DNA of 58,000 nt, taken from assembly GCA_046153015.1 (NCBI GenBank), contig JBJXGF010000407.1:1-58000 (forward strand). Reading direction: 5' to 3'. The number at the start of each line of letters is the position of its first letter. Position 1 is the stretch's first letter. Positions 31,524-40,633 of the stretch are shown piece after piece. The translations under genes were made by a program, and so were the position numbers. The notes beneath the pieces were generated by a model. It did no database searches. It was not told the origin of the DNA and worked only from the letters and a program-made list of their open reading frames with translations. This stretch comes from JBJXGF01 sp046153015 (GTDB lineage: Bacteria > Actinomycetota > Acidimicrobiia > Acidimicrobiales > CAIXPF01).

Positions 31524-32258
31524 ATGCCGTTTTGCACATCGCTGGCCGTGCGGCACCTCGACGGGAAGGCGTGGCAGCTCACCTCGCCGCTCGTGTGGGA
31601 AGGCGGCGAGCAGCTCTACGTGATCCGCAGCGGCTTCGAGACCGACTTCGCCTCGATCCCCAAGCCGATGCGGTGGCTGCTCGACAACGCCGGCGCCAAC
31701 AGCGAGGCGGCGGTGCTGCACGACGCGGTGTGGCGGGAGTCGAAGCGGCCCGACAGGCCCCGGGTCGACCCCGCCGACGCCGACGGCATGTTTCGCCGAG
31801 CCCTGCGCGAGACCGGCGCCACCGCGCTCACCCGGGGGCTGATGTGGTTCGGGGTGCGGGCCGCGGCGATCGTGAAGGGCCGCTACGGGGCCGCCGGGCC
31901 GCCGCGGGTCACCAAGCTGGCGCAGCTCACCGGCATGGGGGTCCTCGGGTTGGTGACCGCGGGCGTTCCCACGGTCATCGCCGCCGTGGGCCTCGTGCTG
32001 TTCTGGCCGTGGAACTGGCTCGTGGCGCTGGTGTGGCGGGGCTACGAGAAGCGGCGCTTCCCGGGCTTCGCCGGCAACTGGCCCTGGCCCAGCGCCGCCC
32101 GCTCCACCCGCAGGTACCCGCCGCTGGAGGAGCGGCTGGTGATCCTGCCGTTGGCGTCGGAGCAGGCGGCGCAGGTCATTCAGGCGATCGTCGACCGCAT
32201 GATCGACGACGAGGCCCTCGACCCGATCCTGGGCGAGGGCGTTCGGTCGTCCCGCTAG
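31524..32258 (+). CDS. DUF1353 membrane-associated protein
   Basis: A 244-residue protein with GGGGAGGGCGGG before its ATG. FETDFASIPKPMRWLLDNAG and EAAVLHDAVWRE are DUF1353 signatures (a family also seen in phage-related and host proteins). A hydrophobic segment (about residues 135-165, LGLVTAGVPTVIAAVGLVLF) indicates at least one membrane helix, beyond the core domain. Its 3' end overlaps the convergent amidohydrolase by four bases. No function is established for the family. Confidence 0.8.
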   Translation: MPFCTSLAVRHLDGKAWQLTSPLVWEGGEQLYVIRSGFETDFASIPKPMRWLLDNAGANSEAAVLHDAVWRESKRPDRPRVDPADADGMFRRALRETGATALTRGLMWFGVRAAAIVKGRYGAAGPPRVTKLAQLTGMGVLGLVTAGVPTVIAAVGLVLFWPWNWLVALVWRGYEKRRFPGFAGNWPWPSAARSTRRYPPLEERLVILPLASEQAAQVIQAIVDRMIDDEALDPILGEGVRSSR

Positions 32259-33964
32259 CGGCGGGCCAGGGGGCCGCGCAGCAGTTGGCCGGGGGCGGCG
32301 CCGGTGGGCTCGCCGTCGCGCAGCAGCACCTCGCCGTTGACCACCGTGGCCTTGAACCCCACGGCCTTCTGCACCAGGCGGCGGCTCCCGCCGGGCAGGT
32401 CGTGGCGCACCGTCGGCATGGCCGGCGCCACCCGCTCGGGGTCGAACACGTTGAGGTCGGCGGCCATGCCGACCCGCAGCAGCCCGCGGTCCTGGAACCC
32501 CCAGGCGCTGGCCGGCTCCAGCGTGAGCATCCGGACCGCCTCCTCCAAGCTGAACGCTTGGCGGTCCCGCACCCAGTGCGAGAGCAGGTGGGTCTGGATC
32601 GAGCTGTCCATGATCTGGCTCACGTGGGCGCCGGAGTCCGAGAACGTGACCACCGTGCGCGGGTGGCGCATCGTGGCCAAGAGGGCGTCCTGGTTCCAGT
32701 TGGCGATGACCTGCATGAACAGCTGGTCGAAATCGCTGTTCACGGCCAGGTCGATCATCAGCTCGACCGGGTCGAGACCACGCTCGGCGGCGACCTCGGC
32801 GACCGAACGCCACGGCGGGGTGGTGCGGTCCATGATCATGATCTCGTCGTAGCGGGGGGCGCGGGTCTCGGCGCCGATGCCCCGCCCGTACTGGCCCTCG
32901 TGCGCGGCCTTCACCAGCCAGGCCCGGGTCTCCGGGTCGGTGAACGCCCGCTTCTGGTCCTCCAGCGGCCGGCCTCGCACCTCGGCCCACTCGGCCAGCC
33001 CGTCGAAGGGCAGGCGGGTCTTCCACGAGAGCAGCACCGAGAACTCCCGGGCGTGGGCCTGGCCGAACATGCGCCCGCCGGCCGCGGCGGTCTCGTCGAT
33101 CAGGTCGAGCAGCCATTGGGAATCGGACCCGTCGGGCCGGGTGACGATCACGCCGAAGGTCACCGGGCGGCCCGTCTCGACCGCAAGGTCGCGGATGCGC
33201 CCGAAGTACTCGCCGCGCACCTCGGGGTCGCGGGTGCGGGCGGCCTGCTCGCTGGCGATCTCGAAGATGCCGGCGCCGAGGTCGCCCATGACCCCGACGA
33301 GGGCGCGCACCTCGTCCCAGGCGGCCAGGCGGCTGGCGACGGGGCGGTCGTCGGAGGTGGCGTGGTTGATCGTGCGGGAGGTCGAGAAGCCGATCGCGCC
33401 GGCCCGCAGCGAGTCGCGGAGCTCACGGGCCATGACGGCCAGGTCGTCGGGCGTGGCCTCGGCTTCGAAGGCGCGCTCGCCCATGGCGAAGGTCCGCAGC
33501 GCGGAGTGGCCCACGTAGCCGGCGTAGTTGATGCCCTTCGGCACCCGCTCCAGGGTGTCGAGGTACTCGGGGAAGGTCTCCCAGCTCCAGGTGATGCCCT
33601 GGGCCATCGCCTCGGCCGAGATGTCCTCCGCCCGTTCGAGGTTGCGCACCACGAGCGGGCGCTCATGGGAGCGGGCCGGGGCCAGCGTGAAGCCGCAGTT
33701 GCCCATGACCACGCTGGTGACGCCGTGGTACACCGAGCACTCGCCGAGGCCGTCCCACATGATCTGGGCGTCCATGTGGGTGTGGCCGTCGACGAAGCCG
33801 GGGGTGACCACGTGGCCCTCGGCGTCGATCTCCTGGCGGCCCTTGTCGCTGATGCGGCCGAGCGCGGCGATGCGCCCATGGCGCACGCCCACATCGGCCC
33901 GCCAGCGGGGCAGGCCGGTCCCGTCGATCACGACGCCGTTGCGGATGACCAGGTCGTACTGCAT
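32255..33964 (-). CDS. N-acyl-D-amino-acid deacylase-like amidohydrolase
   Basis: A 569-residue amidohydrolase-3 protein. VDGHTHMDAQ (H61, H63) binds the metal, VMGNCGFTLAPA carries the conserved Cys, and TFSDSGAHVSQ the catalytic Asp. GLLRVGMAADLNVFDPE and the two-domain beta-sandwich ends match the D-aminoacylase/dihydroorotase-like group. This subgroup in actinomycetes is often annotated as D-aminoacylase without proof. Its substrate is unknown. Confidence 0.9.
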   Translation of the reverse strand: MQYDLVIRNGVVIDGTGLPRWRADVGVRHGRIAALGRISDKGRQEIDAEGHVVTPGFVDGHTHMDAQIMWDGLGECSVYHGVTSVVMGNCGFTLAPARSHERPLVVRNLERAEDISAEAMAQGITWSWETFPEYLDTLERVPKGINYAGYVGHSALRTFAMGERAFEAEATPDDLAVMARELRDSLRAGAIGFSTSRTINHATSDDRPVASRLAAWDEVRALVGVMGDLGAGIFEIASEQAARTRDPEVRGEYFGRIRDLAVETGRPVTFGVIVTRPDGSDSQWLLDLIDETAAAGGRMFGQAHAREFSVLLSWKTRLPFDGLAEWAEVRGRPLEDQKRAFTDPETRAWLVKAAHEGQYGRGIGAETRAPRYDEIMIMDRTTPPWRSVAEVAAERGLDPVELMIDLAVNSDFDQLFMQVIANWNQDALLATMRHPRTVVTFSDSGAHVSQIMDSSIQTHLLSHWVRDRQAFSLEEAVRMLTLEPASAWGFQDRGLLRVGMAADLNVFDPERVAPAMPTVRHDLPGGSRRLVQKAVGFKATVVNGEVLLRDGEPTGAAPGQLLRGPLARR

Positions 33965-34049
33965 GCAACCCCCCTGCGCTCTGCCGGTTCGCCGGCGGCC
34001 ACCACGTTACGGCGCCAAGCTCGGGTGGGGGAGGGCGGCGCAGGTGACG

Positions 34050-34174
34050 GTGAGCGGAGCGAACCGCCCGAGCGGCGGAGAGCGGGAGACACGGTGAGCG
34101 GAGCGAACCGCCCGAGCGGCGGAGAGCGGGAGACACGGTGAGCGGAGCGAACCGCCCGAGCGGCGGAGAGCGGG
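34050..34174. repeat. Nearly three tandem copies of a 44-bp unit
   Basis: Copies begin at 34050, 34094 and 34138; the first two are identical and the third matches for 37 bases. Each copy contains GTG, the sequence GAGCGGAGCGAACCGCC, and ends GGGAGACACG, so a GGGAG ribosome site precedes the next GTG by 5 bases. Read from each GTG the first two copies are 15-codon frames that end in TGA overlapping the next GTG. The third copy becomes the start of the CoA-transferase gene. Confidence 0.92.
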
Positions 34175-35397
34175 CAGAACGAGATACCCAGCGCGGGCGG
34201 CTGCTGGAGGGGTACCGGGTGCTCGACCTGTCGCAGTACGTGGCCGGCCCGGGGGTGACCCGGATGATGGCCGAGCTGGGCGCCGACGTGATCAAGATCG
34301 AGACCGCGCCCGACGGCGACGCGGCGCGGCTGCTGCCGGTGGTGGTCGACGGCCGCTCCAGCCTGTTCGTGCACCAGAGCCGCGGCAAGCGCTCGGTGTG
34401 CGTGGACTGGTCGCAGCCTGAGGGCCTCGCCCTGATCCGGGAGCTCGTGCCGGCCTGCGACGCGGTGGTGGAGAACTTCGGCCACGGCGTGCTCGAGCGC
34501 CGTGGGCTCGATTACGAGTCGCTGCGGCCGCTGCGGCCCGACCTCGTGTACGTGTCGATCTCGGCGTTCGGCCGGCGCTCGCCGTGGGCGGACCGCCCCG
34601 GCTTCGACGGTGTGGTCCAAGCGTTCTCCGGGCTCATGCACATGGCCGGCGACCCCGACGGGCCGCCCCAGGCGGTGGGCTTCGCCATCGTCGACAACTC
34701 GGCCGCCGTGCACGCCTTCGCCGCCCTCGGCTACGCGCTGCTGCACCGGGAACGCACCGGGATCGGCCAGCACATCGACATCGCGATGGCCGACGTGATG
34801 CTGCACCTGCAGGAGGTGCTCCCCAGCTGGCACGCCAGCGGCGGGTCGTACGTGCCCAACCGGATGGGCCGCCAGCATCCGCTCGTGTTCCCCGTCGGCT
34901 TCTACGAGGCGCACGACGGCTGGTTCTTCATGCTCTGCCTCGACCGCCAGTGGCCGAACCTGTGCCGGGCGATGGGCCGCCCCGAGCTGGCCGAGGACCC
35001 GCGTTACGCCGAGGGGCCCTCTCGCGCCGCCAACCAGGCCGACCTCGTGCCGATCGTGCAGGCGTGGCTGCTGTCGTTCCCCGACGACGACGCGGCCCTC
35101 GCCGCCTGCCTCGAGCACCGGGTGCCGATCTCGAAGGTGAACTCGCCGGTGGACCTCGTGACCCACCCGCACTACCTGGCGCGCGACATGATCCGCTACG
35201 TGCCCGACCCGGTCCTCGGCGAGGTGCTGATTCCCGGGTTCCCGTTCAAGTTCGGCGCCGAGCCGCCGGCCGCCGAGCTGCACGCCCCGCTCCTCGGGCA
35301 GCACAACCGGGAGGTGCTGGGGGAGCTGCTCGGCTACGACGAAGCCCGCACGACTGCGCTGGAGAAGGCCGGGGTGCTCGTGACCGGGCCCCGCTGA
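34138..35397 (+). CDS. CaiB-type CoA transferase whose start is in a tandem repeat
   Basis: A 419-residue class III CoA-transferase. LLEGYRVLDLSQYVAGPGV, MMAELGADVIKIETAPDGD, SRGKRSVCVDWSQPEGLA and RTGIGQHIDIAMADVMLHL are family motifs, with the catalytic-Asp helix in the last. The GTG start at 34138 and the first dozen residues come from the third unit of a 44-bp repeat, and the preceding unit supplies the GGGAG ribosome site. Another start nearer to LLEGYR is not available in frame. It is followed by an enoyl-CoA hydratase. Confidence 0.92.
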   Translation: MSGANRPSGGERAERDTQRGRLLEGYRVLDLSQYVAGPGVTRMMAELGADVIKIETAPDGDAARLLPVVVDGRSSLFVHQSRGKRSVCVDWSQPEGLALIRELVPACDAVVENFGHGVLERRGLDYESLRPLRPDLVYVSISAFGRRSPWADRPGFDGVVQAFSGLMHMAGDPDGPPQAVGFAIVDNSAAVHAFAALGYALLHRERTGIGQHIDIAMADVMLHLQEVLPSWHASGGSYVPNRMGRQHPLVFPVGFYEAHDGWFFMLCLDRQWPNLCRAMGRPELAEDPRYAEGPSRAANQADLVPIVQAWLLSFPDDDAALAACLEHRVPISKVNSPVDLVTHPHYLARDMIRYVPDPVLGEVLIPGFPFKFGAEPPAAELHAPLLGQHNREVLGELLGYDEARTTALEKAGVLVTGPR

Positions 35398-35443
35398 CCC
35401 GCCGCTGACCCCGGGCGCGGCGCCAGGCGCCATGCTCGCCGCC

Positions 35444-36256
35444 ATGACCGACCGAGTCACGATCCAGATCGAGCGCGGCGTGGCCGACGTCCGCCTCAAC
35501 CGCCCCGAGAAGCTCAACGCGCTCGACCTGCCCATGTTCGCCGCGCTCATCGAGGCCGGCGAGGCGGTCGCCGCCGACCCCACCGTGCGCGCCGTCGTGC
35601 TCTCGGGCGAGGGGCGGGGGTTCTGCTCCGGGCTCGACTTCAGCGCGTTCCAGGCCATGAGCGGGGAGCGGCGCGGCGAGGGCGGCGGCGGGGTGGGCGA
35701 GAACCTGTTCGCCAAGCGCTTCGGCGTCGCCAACGCCGGCCAACAGGCCGTGTACGTGTGGAGCTCGATGGCGGCGCCGGTGATCGCCGCGATCCACGGC
35801 CCGGCCCTCGGCGGCGGCGCGCAGCTCGCCCTCGGCTGCGACCTGCGCATCGTGTCACCCGACGCCCAGCTCTCGATCCTCGAGATCCGCTGGGGCCTGG
35901 CGCCCGACATGACCGGCACCCAGACGCTGCCCCGCCTCGTGGGCCTCGACGTGGCGAAGGAGCTCACCTTCACCGGGCGGATGGTGAGCGGCGAGGAGGC
36001 GCTGCGCATCGGTCTCGCCACCCGGCTCTCGGAGCGCCCGCGGGACGACGCGCTCGCCCTGGCGCAGGAGATCGCGGCGAAGAACCCGCACGCCATCCGG
36101 GGGGCCAAGGCCCTGCTCGACCAGTCCTGCCGCGTGAGCCTCAGCGAGGGCCTGGCCGCGGAGGAGCGGACGATCAAGGCGCTGATCGGCAGCCCCAATC
36201 AGCGCGAGGCGGTCAAGGCGTTCTTCGACAAGCGAGACCCGGTGTTCGAGGACTGA
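35444..36256 (+). CDS. Enoyl-CoA hydratase/isomerase
   Basis: A 270-residue crotonase. VADVRLNRPEKLNALDLPMFAAL, VVLSGEGRGFCSGLDFSAF (oxyanion Gly) and IAAIHGPALGGGAQLALGCDLR (second oxyanion segment) are conserved, and LEIRWGLAPDMTGTQTLPRLVG includes the region of the catalytic acid. The ATG at 35444 gives MTDRVTIQIERG; one at 35432 would add four residues. It follows the CoA-transferase gene, so activation of an acid as a CoA ester and then hydration is the likely order. Confidence 0.92.
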   Translation: MTDRVTIQIERGVADVRLNRPEKLNALDLPMFAALIEAGEAVAADPTVRAVVLSGEGRGFCSGLDFSAFQAMSGERRGEGGGGVGENLFAKRFGVANAGQQAVYVWSSMAAPVIAAIHGPALGGGAQLALGCDLRIVSPDAQLSILEIRWGLAPDMTGTQTLPRLVGLDVAKELTFTGRMVSGEEALRIGLATRLSERPRDDALALAQEIAAKNPHAIRGAKALLDQSCRVSLSEGLAAEERTIKALIGSPNQREAVKAFFDKRDPVFED

Positions 36257-36291
36257 CCGAACGCGCGGCGACCCACCGGATCAGCTTCAGC

Positions 36292-37491
36292 TCAGAGGCC
36301 GAGGAGCTCGGCCAGGTTGGCGCGCATGATCCGTTCGACGTCGCCTTCGGACAGGCCGGACAGGCCCTGCGCGAAGTCGTTCGGCTCGGCCAGGCCCTCG
36401 GGGTGGGGGTAGTCGCTGCCGAACAGCACCCGGTCAGCGCCGATGAGCTCGACCAGACCGCGGATGTCCTCCTCGTGGAAGGGCGACACGTACACGTGCT
36501 CGCGGAAGATCTCGCTCGGCCTGGCCGGGAGCCGTCCGCCCGGCCAGGGCCCGCCCCGCCCCATGCCGACCATCTTGTCCATGAGCTTGAGCAGGTAGCC
36601 GACGAAGAGCGAGCCGTTCTCGACGCTGACCACCTTCACGTTGGGGAAGCGCCCGAAGAGGTTGCCGTAGATCAGGGCGGAGATCGTCTCCATGATCGGG
36701 CGGTCGCCGAAGCAGTGCGTCCACTGGAAGGCCGATTGGGAGTGGGTGGCCGGACGCGCCTCCTCGCCCCACGCCGCGGCTTCGCGCCGGTTGTAGCCGG
36801 CGTCGCCGACGTGGATCGCGCACAGGACGCGGGCCTCGTGCATGCGGGCCCAGAACGGGTCGAACACCGGGTCGGCGGGTGAGCGGCCATACGCCGGGCC
36901 GGCGGCGAGGTTCACCGCCCGGCAGCCGCGCGCGAGCGCCCACTCGAGCTCGGCGACGGCGACGTCGGCGTCGACCAGGCTGATGAGCGGCGTGCCGAAG
37001 AGCCGGCCGTCGGCGCCGAGGCCCCAGTCCTCGGCCAGCCAACGGTTGAACGCTCGGAAATTGGCGCAGATCGTGGTCTTGTCGCCCTCGAAGGCCGGCT
37101 CGACGGTGACCCCGGTGCTGGGGAACAGCAGCGTCGCCTCCACGCCCTGGGCGTCCATCAGCTCCAGCCGGGCGCCGCGCTCGAACCACGAGGGCTGCGA
37201 CGGGCCAACGGCGGGGTTGGTCTCGTCGAGCATCGCCTGGGAGACGCCCTGCTTCAGGTTGCGCATCATCTGACGCAGCGAGCCCGGCTGGGCGATGTTC
37301 CCGGGCAGGAAGAACCCTGTCGGGATGAGCGTGTGGACCGGCTTGCCGTCGATCACCGTGCACGGCGCTCCGTCGACCTCGCCGAGCCGGAACGCCAGGT
37401 GCGCCTTGTCGCGCTCGATGTGCCTGCTGAAGCAGTCCGGCGGCTCGTAATAGTGGTTGTCCGCGTCGACGCTGCGGTATCCGAGCTCCAC
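36292..37491 (-). CDS. Amidohydrolase-2 (ACMSD-like) metal-dependent hydrolase
   Basis: A 399-residue protein. The N-terminal VDADNHYYEP has the DxH metal ligands (D11, H13), and AIHVGDAGYN, VKVVSVENGSLF and VLFGSDYPHPEGL (Asp with two neighbouring His/Pro) follow in order. This matches the amidohydrolase-2 family, which includes decarboxylases such as ACMSD and many putative amidases in actinomycete catabolic clusters. It is on the opposite strand to the enoyl-CoA hydratase gene and converges on it. Confidence 0.9.
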   Translation of the reverse strand: MELGYRSVDADNHYYEPPDCFSRHIERDKAHLAFRLGEVDGAPCTVIDGKPVHTLIPTGFFLPGNIAQPGSLRQMMRNLKQGVSQAMLDETNPAVGPSQPSWFERGARLELMDAQGVEATLLFPSTGVTVEPAFEGDKTTICANFRAFNRWLAEDWGLGADGRLFGTPLISLVDADVAVAELEWALARGCRAVNLAAGPAYGRSPADPVFDPFWARMHEARVLCAIHVGDAGYNRREAAAWGEEARPATHSQSAFQWTHCFGDRPIMETISALIYGNLFGRFPNVKVVSVENGSLFVGYLLKLMDKMVGMGRGGPWPGGRLPARPSEIFREHVYVSPFHEEDIRGLVELIGADRVLFGSDYPHPEGLAEPNDFAQGLSGLSEGDVERIMRANLAELLGL

Positions 37492-37669
37492 GATGGTCCC
37501 CCCTTGCTCACCGGCCCCGCCACGCTAACCCGGCCGCCGCCGAGAGGCCTCGAACACCAAGCTGGGGAACGGCGGGGCACGCTGAGTGATCTGGCCCGCG
37601 GACGTGGATTCTGCAGCGCCGCTGCGTACCCTTGCCCCAGAATTTCACTCTTAGCGGTGGAGGCGCCAC

Positions 37670-38416
37670 ATGGCCCCAATGATCGGCGAGTTGACGCAAG
37701 CGCCTGGTCAGCTCCTCGTGAAAGGCGTCGAGCGGGTGATCGAGCTGCGCTACCCGGCGGCTCAGGACTTCGTCGAGCGCGCCCGGGCGCGACAGCCGCA
37801 AGCGACCCCCGCACAGATCGGCGCACTCGCTATCGCGCGGGCTGAGAAGGAGCTGATGACGCTGGGGGCCGCGTCCGGCGGCTCTGCCGCGGTGCCCGGC
37901 GCCGGCACCGCGGTGGCCATAGGGGCCATCGGCGCCGACCTCATTGCGAGCGGGGCCCGTCTCACCGAGATGACCATGCGAATCGCCGTGGCCTATGAGC
38001 ACCCGATGGAGGATCTCGAGGCGCGGCGAGCGGTCGTGCTCACGATCATGCTCGGCGGCGTGGGCGGTCAGAAGGTCGTGAACAAGGCCGCCGCAGAGCT
38101 GGGAAAGGGCCTGTCGAGCCAGGCGCTCAAGCACATCAGCGGCCAACAGCTCAGGGTGATCAATCGGTTCCTCGGGCGCACGATCATCACCAAATACGGC
38201 ACCAAGCGGGGGGTCATCTCGCTCGGTCGAGCGCTCCCCTTCGGCGTCGGCGCGGTGATCGGCGCGGGAGGCAACTACCTCGTCGCCCGCAGCACCGGCC
38301 GCTATGCCATCCGCTTCTTCGACGAGGGCGACTGGAGCGCCGACCCGGGCGAGGACGTGATCGACGTCGACGAGGCCGGCCTCGACGACGAGTCGGAAAG
38401 CCGCGACGCCGACTGA
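37670..38416 (+). CDS. EcsC-like membrane-associated protein
   Basis: A 248-residue protein with GGAGGCG before the ATG. The middle part is Ala/Gly-rich and hydrophobic (LGAASGGSAAVPGAGTAVAIGAIGADLIASGARL and, later, LTIMLGGVGGQKVVNKAAAE). It is followed by IITKYGTKRGVISLGRALPFGVGAVIGAGGNYL. This pattern of glycine-rich amphipathic hairpins resembles the EcsC family. The C-terminus is acidic (about 30 residues). The role of EcsC proteins is poorly known. I am moderately sure of the family. Confidence 0.6.
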   Translation: MAPMIGELTQAPGQLLVKGVERVIELRYPAAQDFVERARARQPQATPAQIGALAIARAEKELMTLGAASGGSAAVPGAGTAVAIGAIGADLIASGARLTEMTMRIAVAYEHPMEDLEARRAVVLTIMLGGVGGQKVVNKAAAELGKGLSSQALKHISGQQLRVINRFLGRTIITKYGTKRGVISLGRALPFGVGAVIGAGGNYLVARSTGRYAIRFFDEGDWSADPGEDVIDVDEAGLDDESESRDAD

Positions 38417-38524
38417 AGCAAGACGGGCCTGCCACGCGCCAGGGTCGATGGTCCGGTCCCTCCTCAACATCGGGTACCTACCCTCCGCGCCGCCCTTGGC
38501 GCTGCGCTGCTCGTACCCTCGCGG

Positions 38525-40633
38525 GTGGCCGAGGCGAACATCTCGGGCTTGTTCGCGTCCAACGACGCGGCGGACATCCTCGTCGACACGTTCCGCTCCG
38601 ACGAGGCGTTGTTCGCCTATGTAGTGACCGACATCGTGGGCGGCGAGGTCTGCATCGTCGACGCAACGGTGGAGGACCCGGCTGCGGCGAGCTGCGACGA
38701 TCCGGCCTGGGGATCACCCAATCGGGTCTTCGGCATCGGCACGCTGCACACGCTGCTGGAGGGGCCGGGATTGGCGCCGGGCACCTGGAAGCTCCTGGGG
38801 ACGATGCCCAACGGCGCGCCCGGCGGGCGGGTGCTCAGCGCCCCCTTCACGGTCGTGCCGTGCGGCGCGACGTGCAACTACGAGTTGGGCGCAGCCGCGG
38901 CGGAGGCGTTCAAGGCGCCGGCTCGGCAGTTGGCCGCCGGCACCAAGGCGGCCTGCATCGGCTTCGGGGTCGCCGACTGGGTGGGCGGCGGGGTCGACGC
39001 CAGCGAGTACTGGGGTATGGCCAAGACGCTGCGGGGGACGGTCGACGACACCGCTGGCGCGGTGTCGGCCAGCGCCAGCCGGTCCCCGGGCGGTGGGACC
39101 GTGCTCGCCGTCGGCGCCGCGGCCTTCGGCCCGGTGCTGCTCGGTCTGCCGATGTCCTACAACGAGGCCGTCATCGACATCGGCAAGCAGCTTCTGTGCG
39201 CGCAGAACGAGATGTTCACCGACATCGTCAACGACCCGCCCCGGGCGGACTACACGGTGTTGCACGAACCTCGACCCCGGCCGATCGCGGAGACCTACAA
39301 CGCCCTCGGCAACGAATTCGTCGATTCCCTCGAGGCCACCCTGGCCGTCGACCGCGGGATGTTGATCACCTACGAGCGCTACCTGGGCGCCGTGTTGGCC
39401 GGCAATGCCGAATGGACGCGTCGCCAGGCGCAGCACCTGCACACCTTGAGCCTCGCCGCCGGCGACGCGATGCGGGCCTCGGCCGCCAAGCTGGCCGAGG
39501 TGTCCGCCGCGCTCGGGGCCAACCCCGAACCGCTCGCCCCCATGCTGACCGAGGCCGAGCTCGTGGAGCTCAAGGCCCTCGCCAACCGGGTCGCGACGGC
39601 TGGGCTGCTGCCCGAGGAGCTGGCATCGTTCGCCGCCGCCGGCGCCACAGAGGCCGAACGCGACCGGGTCGTGGCCGAGATCGTGGCCCTCGGGTCGACG
39701 CCGGACGCGGACTTCCCCGTCGGCCGCTCCCTCGTCGACATCGTCGACGCGCTGGCGGCAGAGCTGCGCTCGGCGTCCTACGAGTTCGAGCGTTTCGGCC
39801 GGTTCGCGTTCGCCGGCCCCGGCGCCGCCGCCGCGGTCAACCGGGCGCCGGTGGCCGGCCCCGACAACGTCACGACGTCGGAAGACGCCGACGTGGCGGT
39901 GTCCGTCCTCGACAACGACGTCGACCCCGACGGCGACGCCCTCACCCTGCTGGCCGTTTCACCCCCCACGCGCGGCAGCGCCGCCCTGCTCGGCAATCGG
40001 GTGATCTACACCCCGGCGCCCGACTCCTCCGGCGCCGATTCGTTCACCTACACGATCTCGGATGGGAACGGGCAGACGGCGACCGCGGCGGTGCTCGTCA
40101 CGGTCACGCCGCTGCCCGATACACCCGTTGCCCGCGACGACGACGTCCTCGGCAGCGTGGGTGTGGCCTCGCTGGTCGACGTGCTGGCCAACGACGCCGA
40201 CGCCGATGGGGAGCCGCTCGTCGTCACCGTGCTGACCCCGCCGGCCAGCGGGCTGCTGGAACCGGTCAGCAACGGCGTCTTCCGCTTCACCCCGGCCCGT
40301 CGGGGGGCAGCGAGCTTCACCTACCTGGTGACCGACCCGACCGGCCGCACCGCCACTGCGACCGTGCGCATCGCGTCGGGCAACACGGCGCCGGTGGCCC
40401 TCGACGACGTCGCGGCGACCGATGAGGACATCGCGGTCACGGTGGACGTCCTGGCCAACGACGCCGACGCCGACGGCGACCCGTTGACGATCAGCATCAC
40501 GTCCGCGAGCCGCGGGCTCCCCGTCGTCAACGGTGACCGCATCCTCTATGTCCCGGCGCCCGACTACGCCGGTGCCGACAGCTTCACCTATCAGGTCTCC
40601 GACGGTGTGGGACGTCGGCCCCGGCCACGGTGA
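38525..40633 (+). CDS. 5' part of a very large predicted secreted Ig/cadherin-like repeat protein (frame broken)
   Basis: A 702-residue open frame from GTG 38525. Residues 1-420 are a domain I do not recognise, with several Cys (e.g. GEVCIVDATVEDPAAASCDD, PCGATCNYELG). From about residue 440 come three ~90-residue Ig-like/cadherin-type repeats with N.APVA..D..T.ED and VLDNDVDPDGDALTLL, GADSFTYTISDGNG. A signal peptide (LRAALGAALLV) is encoded in the same frame just upstream but lacks a start codon; an ATG at 38448 in another frame would supply one if a base were missing. The frame ends at 40633 where a shift is needed. Confidence 0.8.
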   Translation: MAEANISGLFASNDAADILVDTFRSDEALFAYVVTDIVGGEVCIVDATVEDPAAASCDDPAWGSPNRVFGIGTLHTLLEGPGLAPGTWKLLGTMPNGAPGGRVLSAPFTVVPCGATCNYELGAAAAEAFKAPARQLAAGTKAACIGFGVADWVGGGVDASEYWGMAKTLRGTVDDTAGAVSASASRSPGGGTVLAVGAAAFGPVLLGLPMSYNEAVIDIGKQLLCAQNEMFTDIVNDPPRADYTVLHEPRPRPIAETYNALGNEFVDSLEATLAVDRGMLITYERYLGAVLAGNAEWTRRQAQHLHTLSLAAGDAMRASAAKLAEVSAALGANPEPLAPMLTEAELVELKALANRVATAGLLPEELASFAAAGATEAERDRVVAEIVALGSTPDADFPVGRSLVDIVDALAAELRSASYEFERFGRFAFAGPGAAAAVNRAPVAGPDNVTTSEDADVAVSVLDNDVDPDGDALTLLAVSPPTRGSAALLGNRVIYTPAPDSSGADSFTYTISDGNGQTATAAVLVTVTPLPDTPVARDDDVLGSVGVASLVDVLANDADADGEPLVVTVLTPPASGLLEPVSNGVFRFTPARRGAASFTYLVTDPTGRTATATVRIASGNTAPVALDDVAATDEDIAVTVDVLANDADADGDPLTISITSASRGLPVVNGDRILYVPAPDYAGADSFTYQVSDGVGRRPRPR

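Noticed and set aside
34050..34174. Possible CRISPR repeat array
   Set aside because: The 44-bp units abut directly without spacers, and there are no cas genes. The structure is a plain tandem repeat.
38525..40633. Signal-less cytoplasmic start of the large repeat protein at 38525
   Set aside because: The same frame just upstream encodes a signal-peptide-like LRAALGAALLV segment with no start codon, so the GTG is probably internal and the real start lies across a frame break at 38448.
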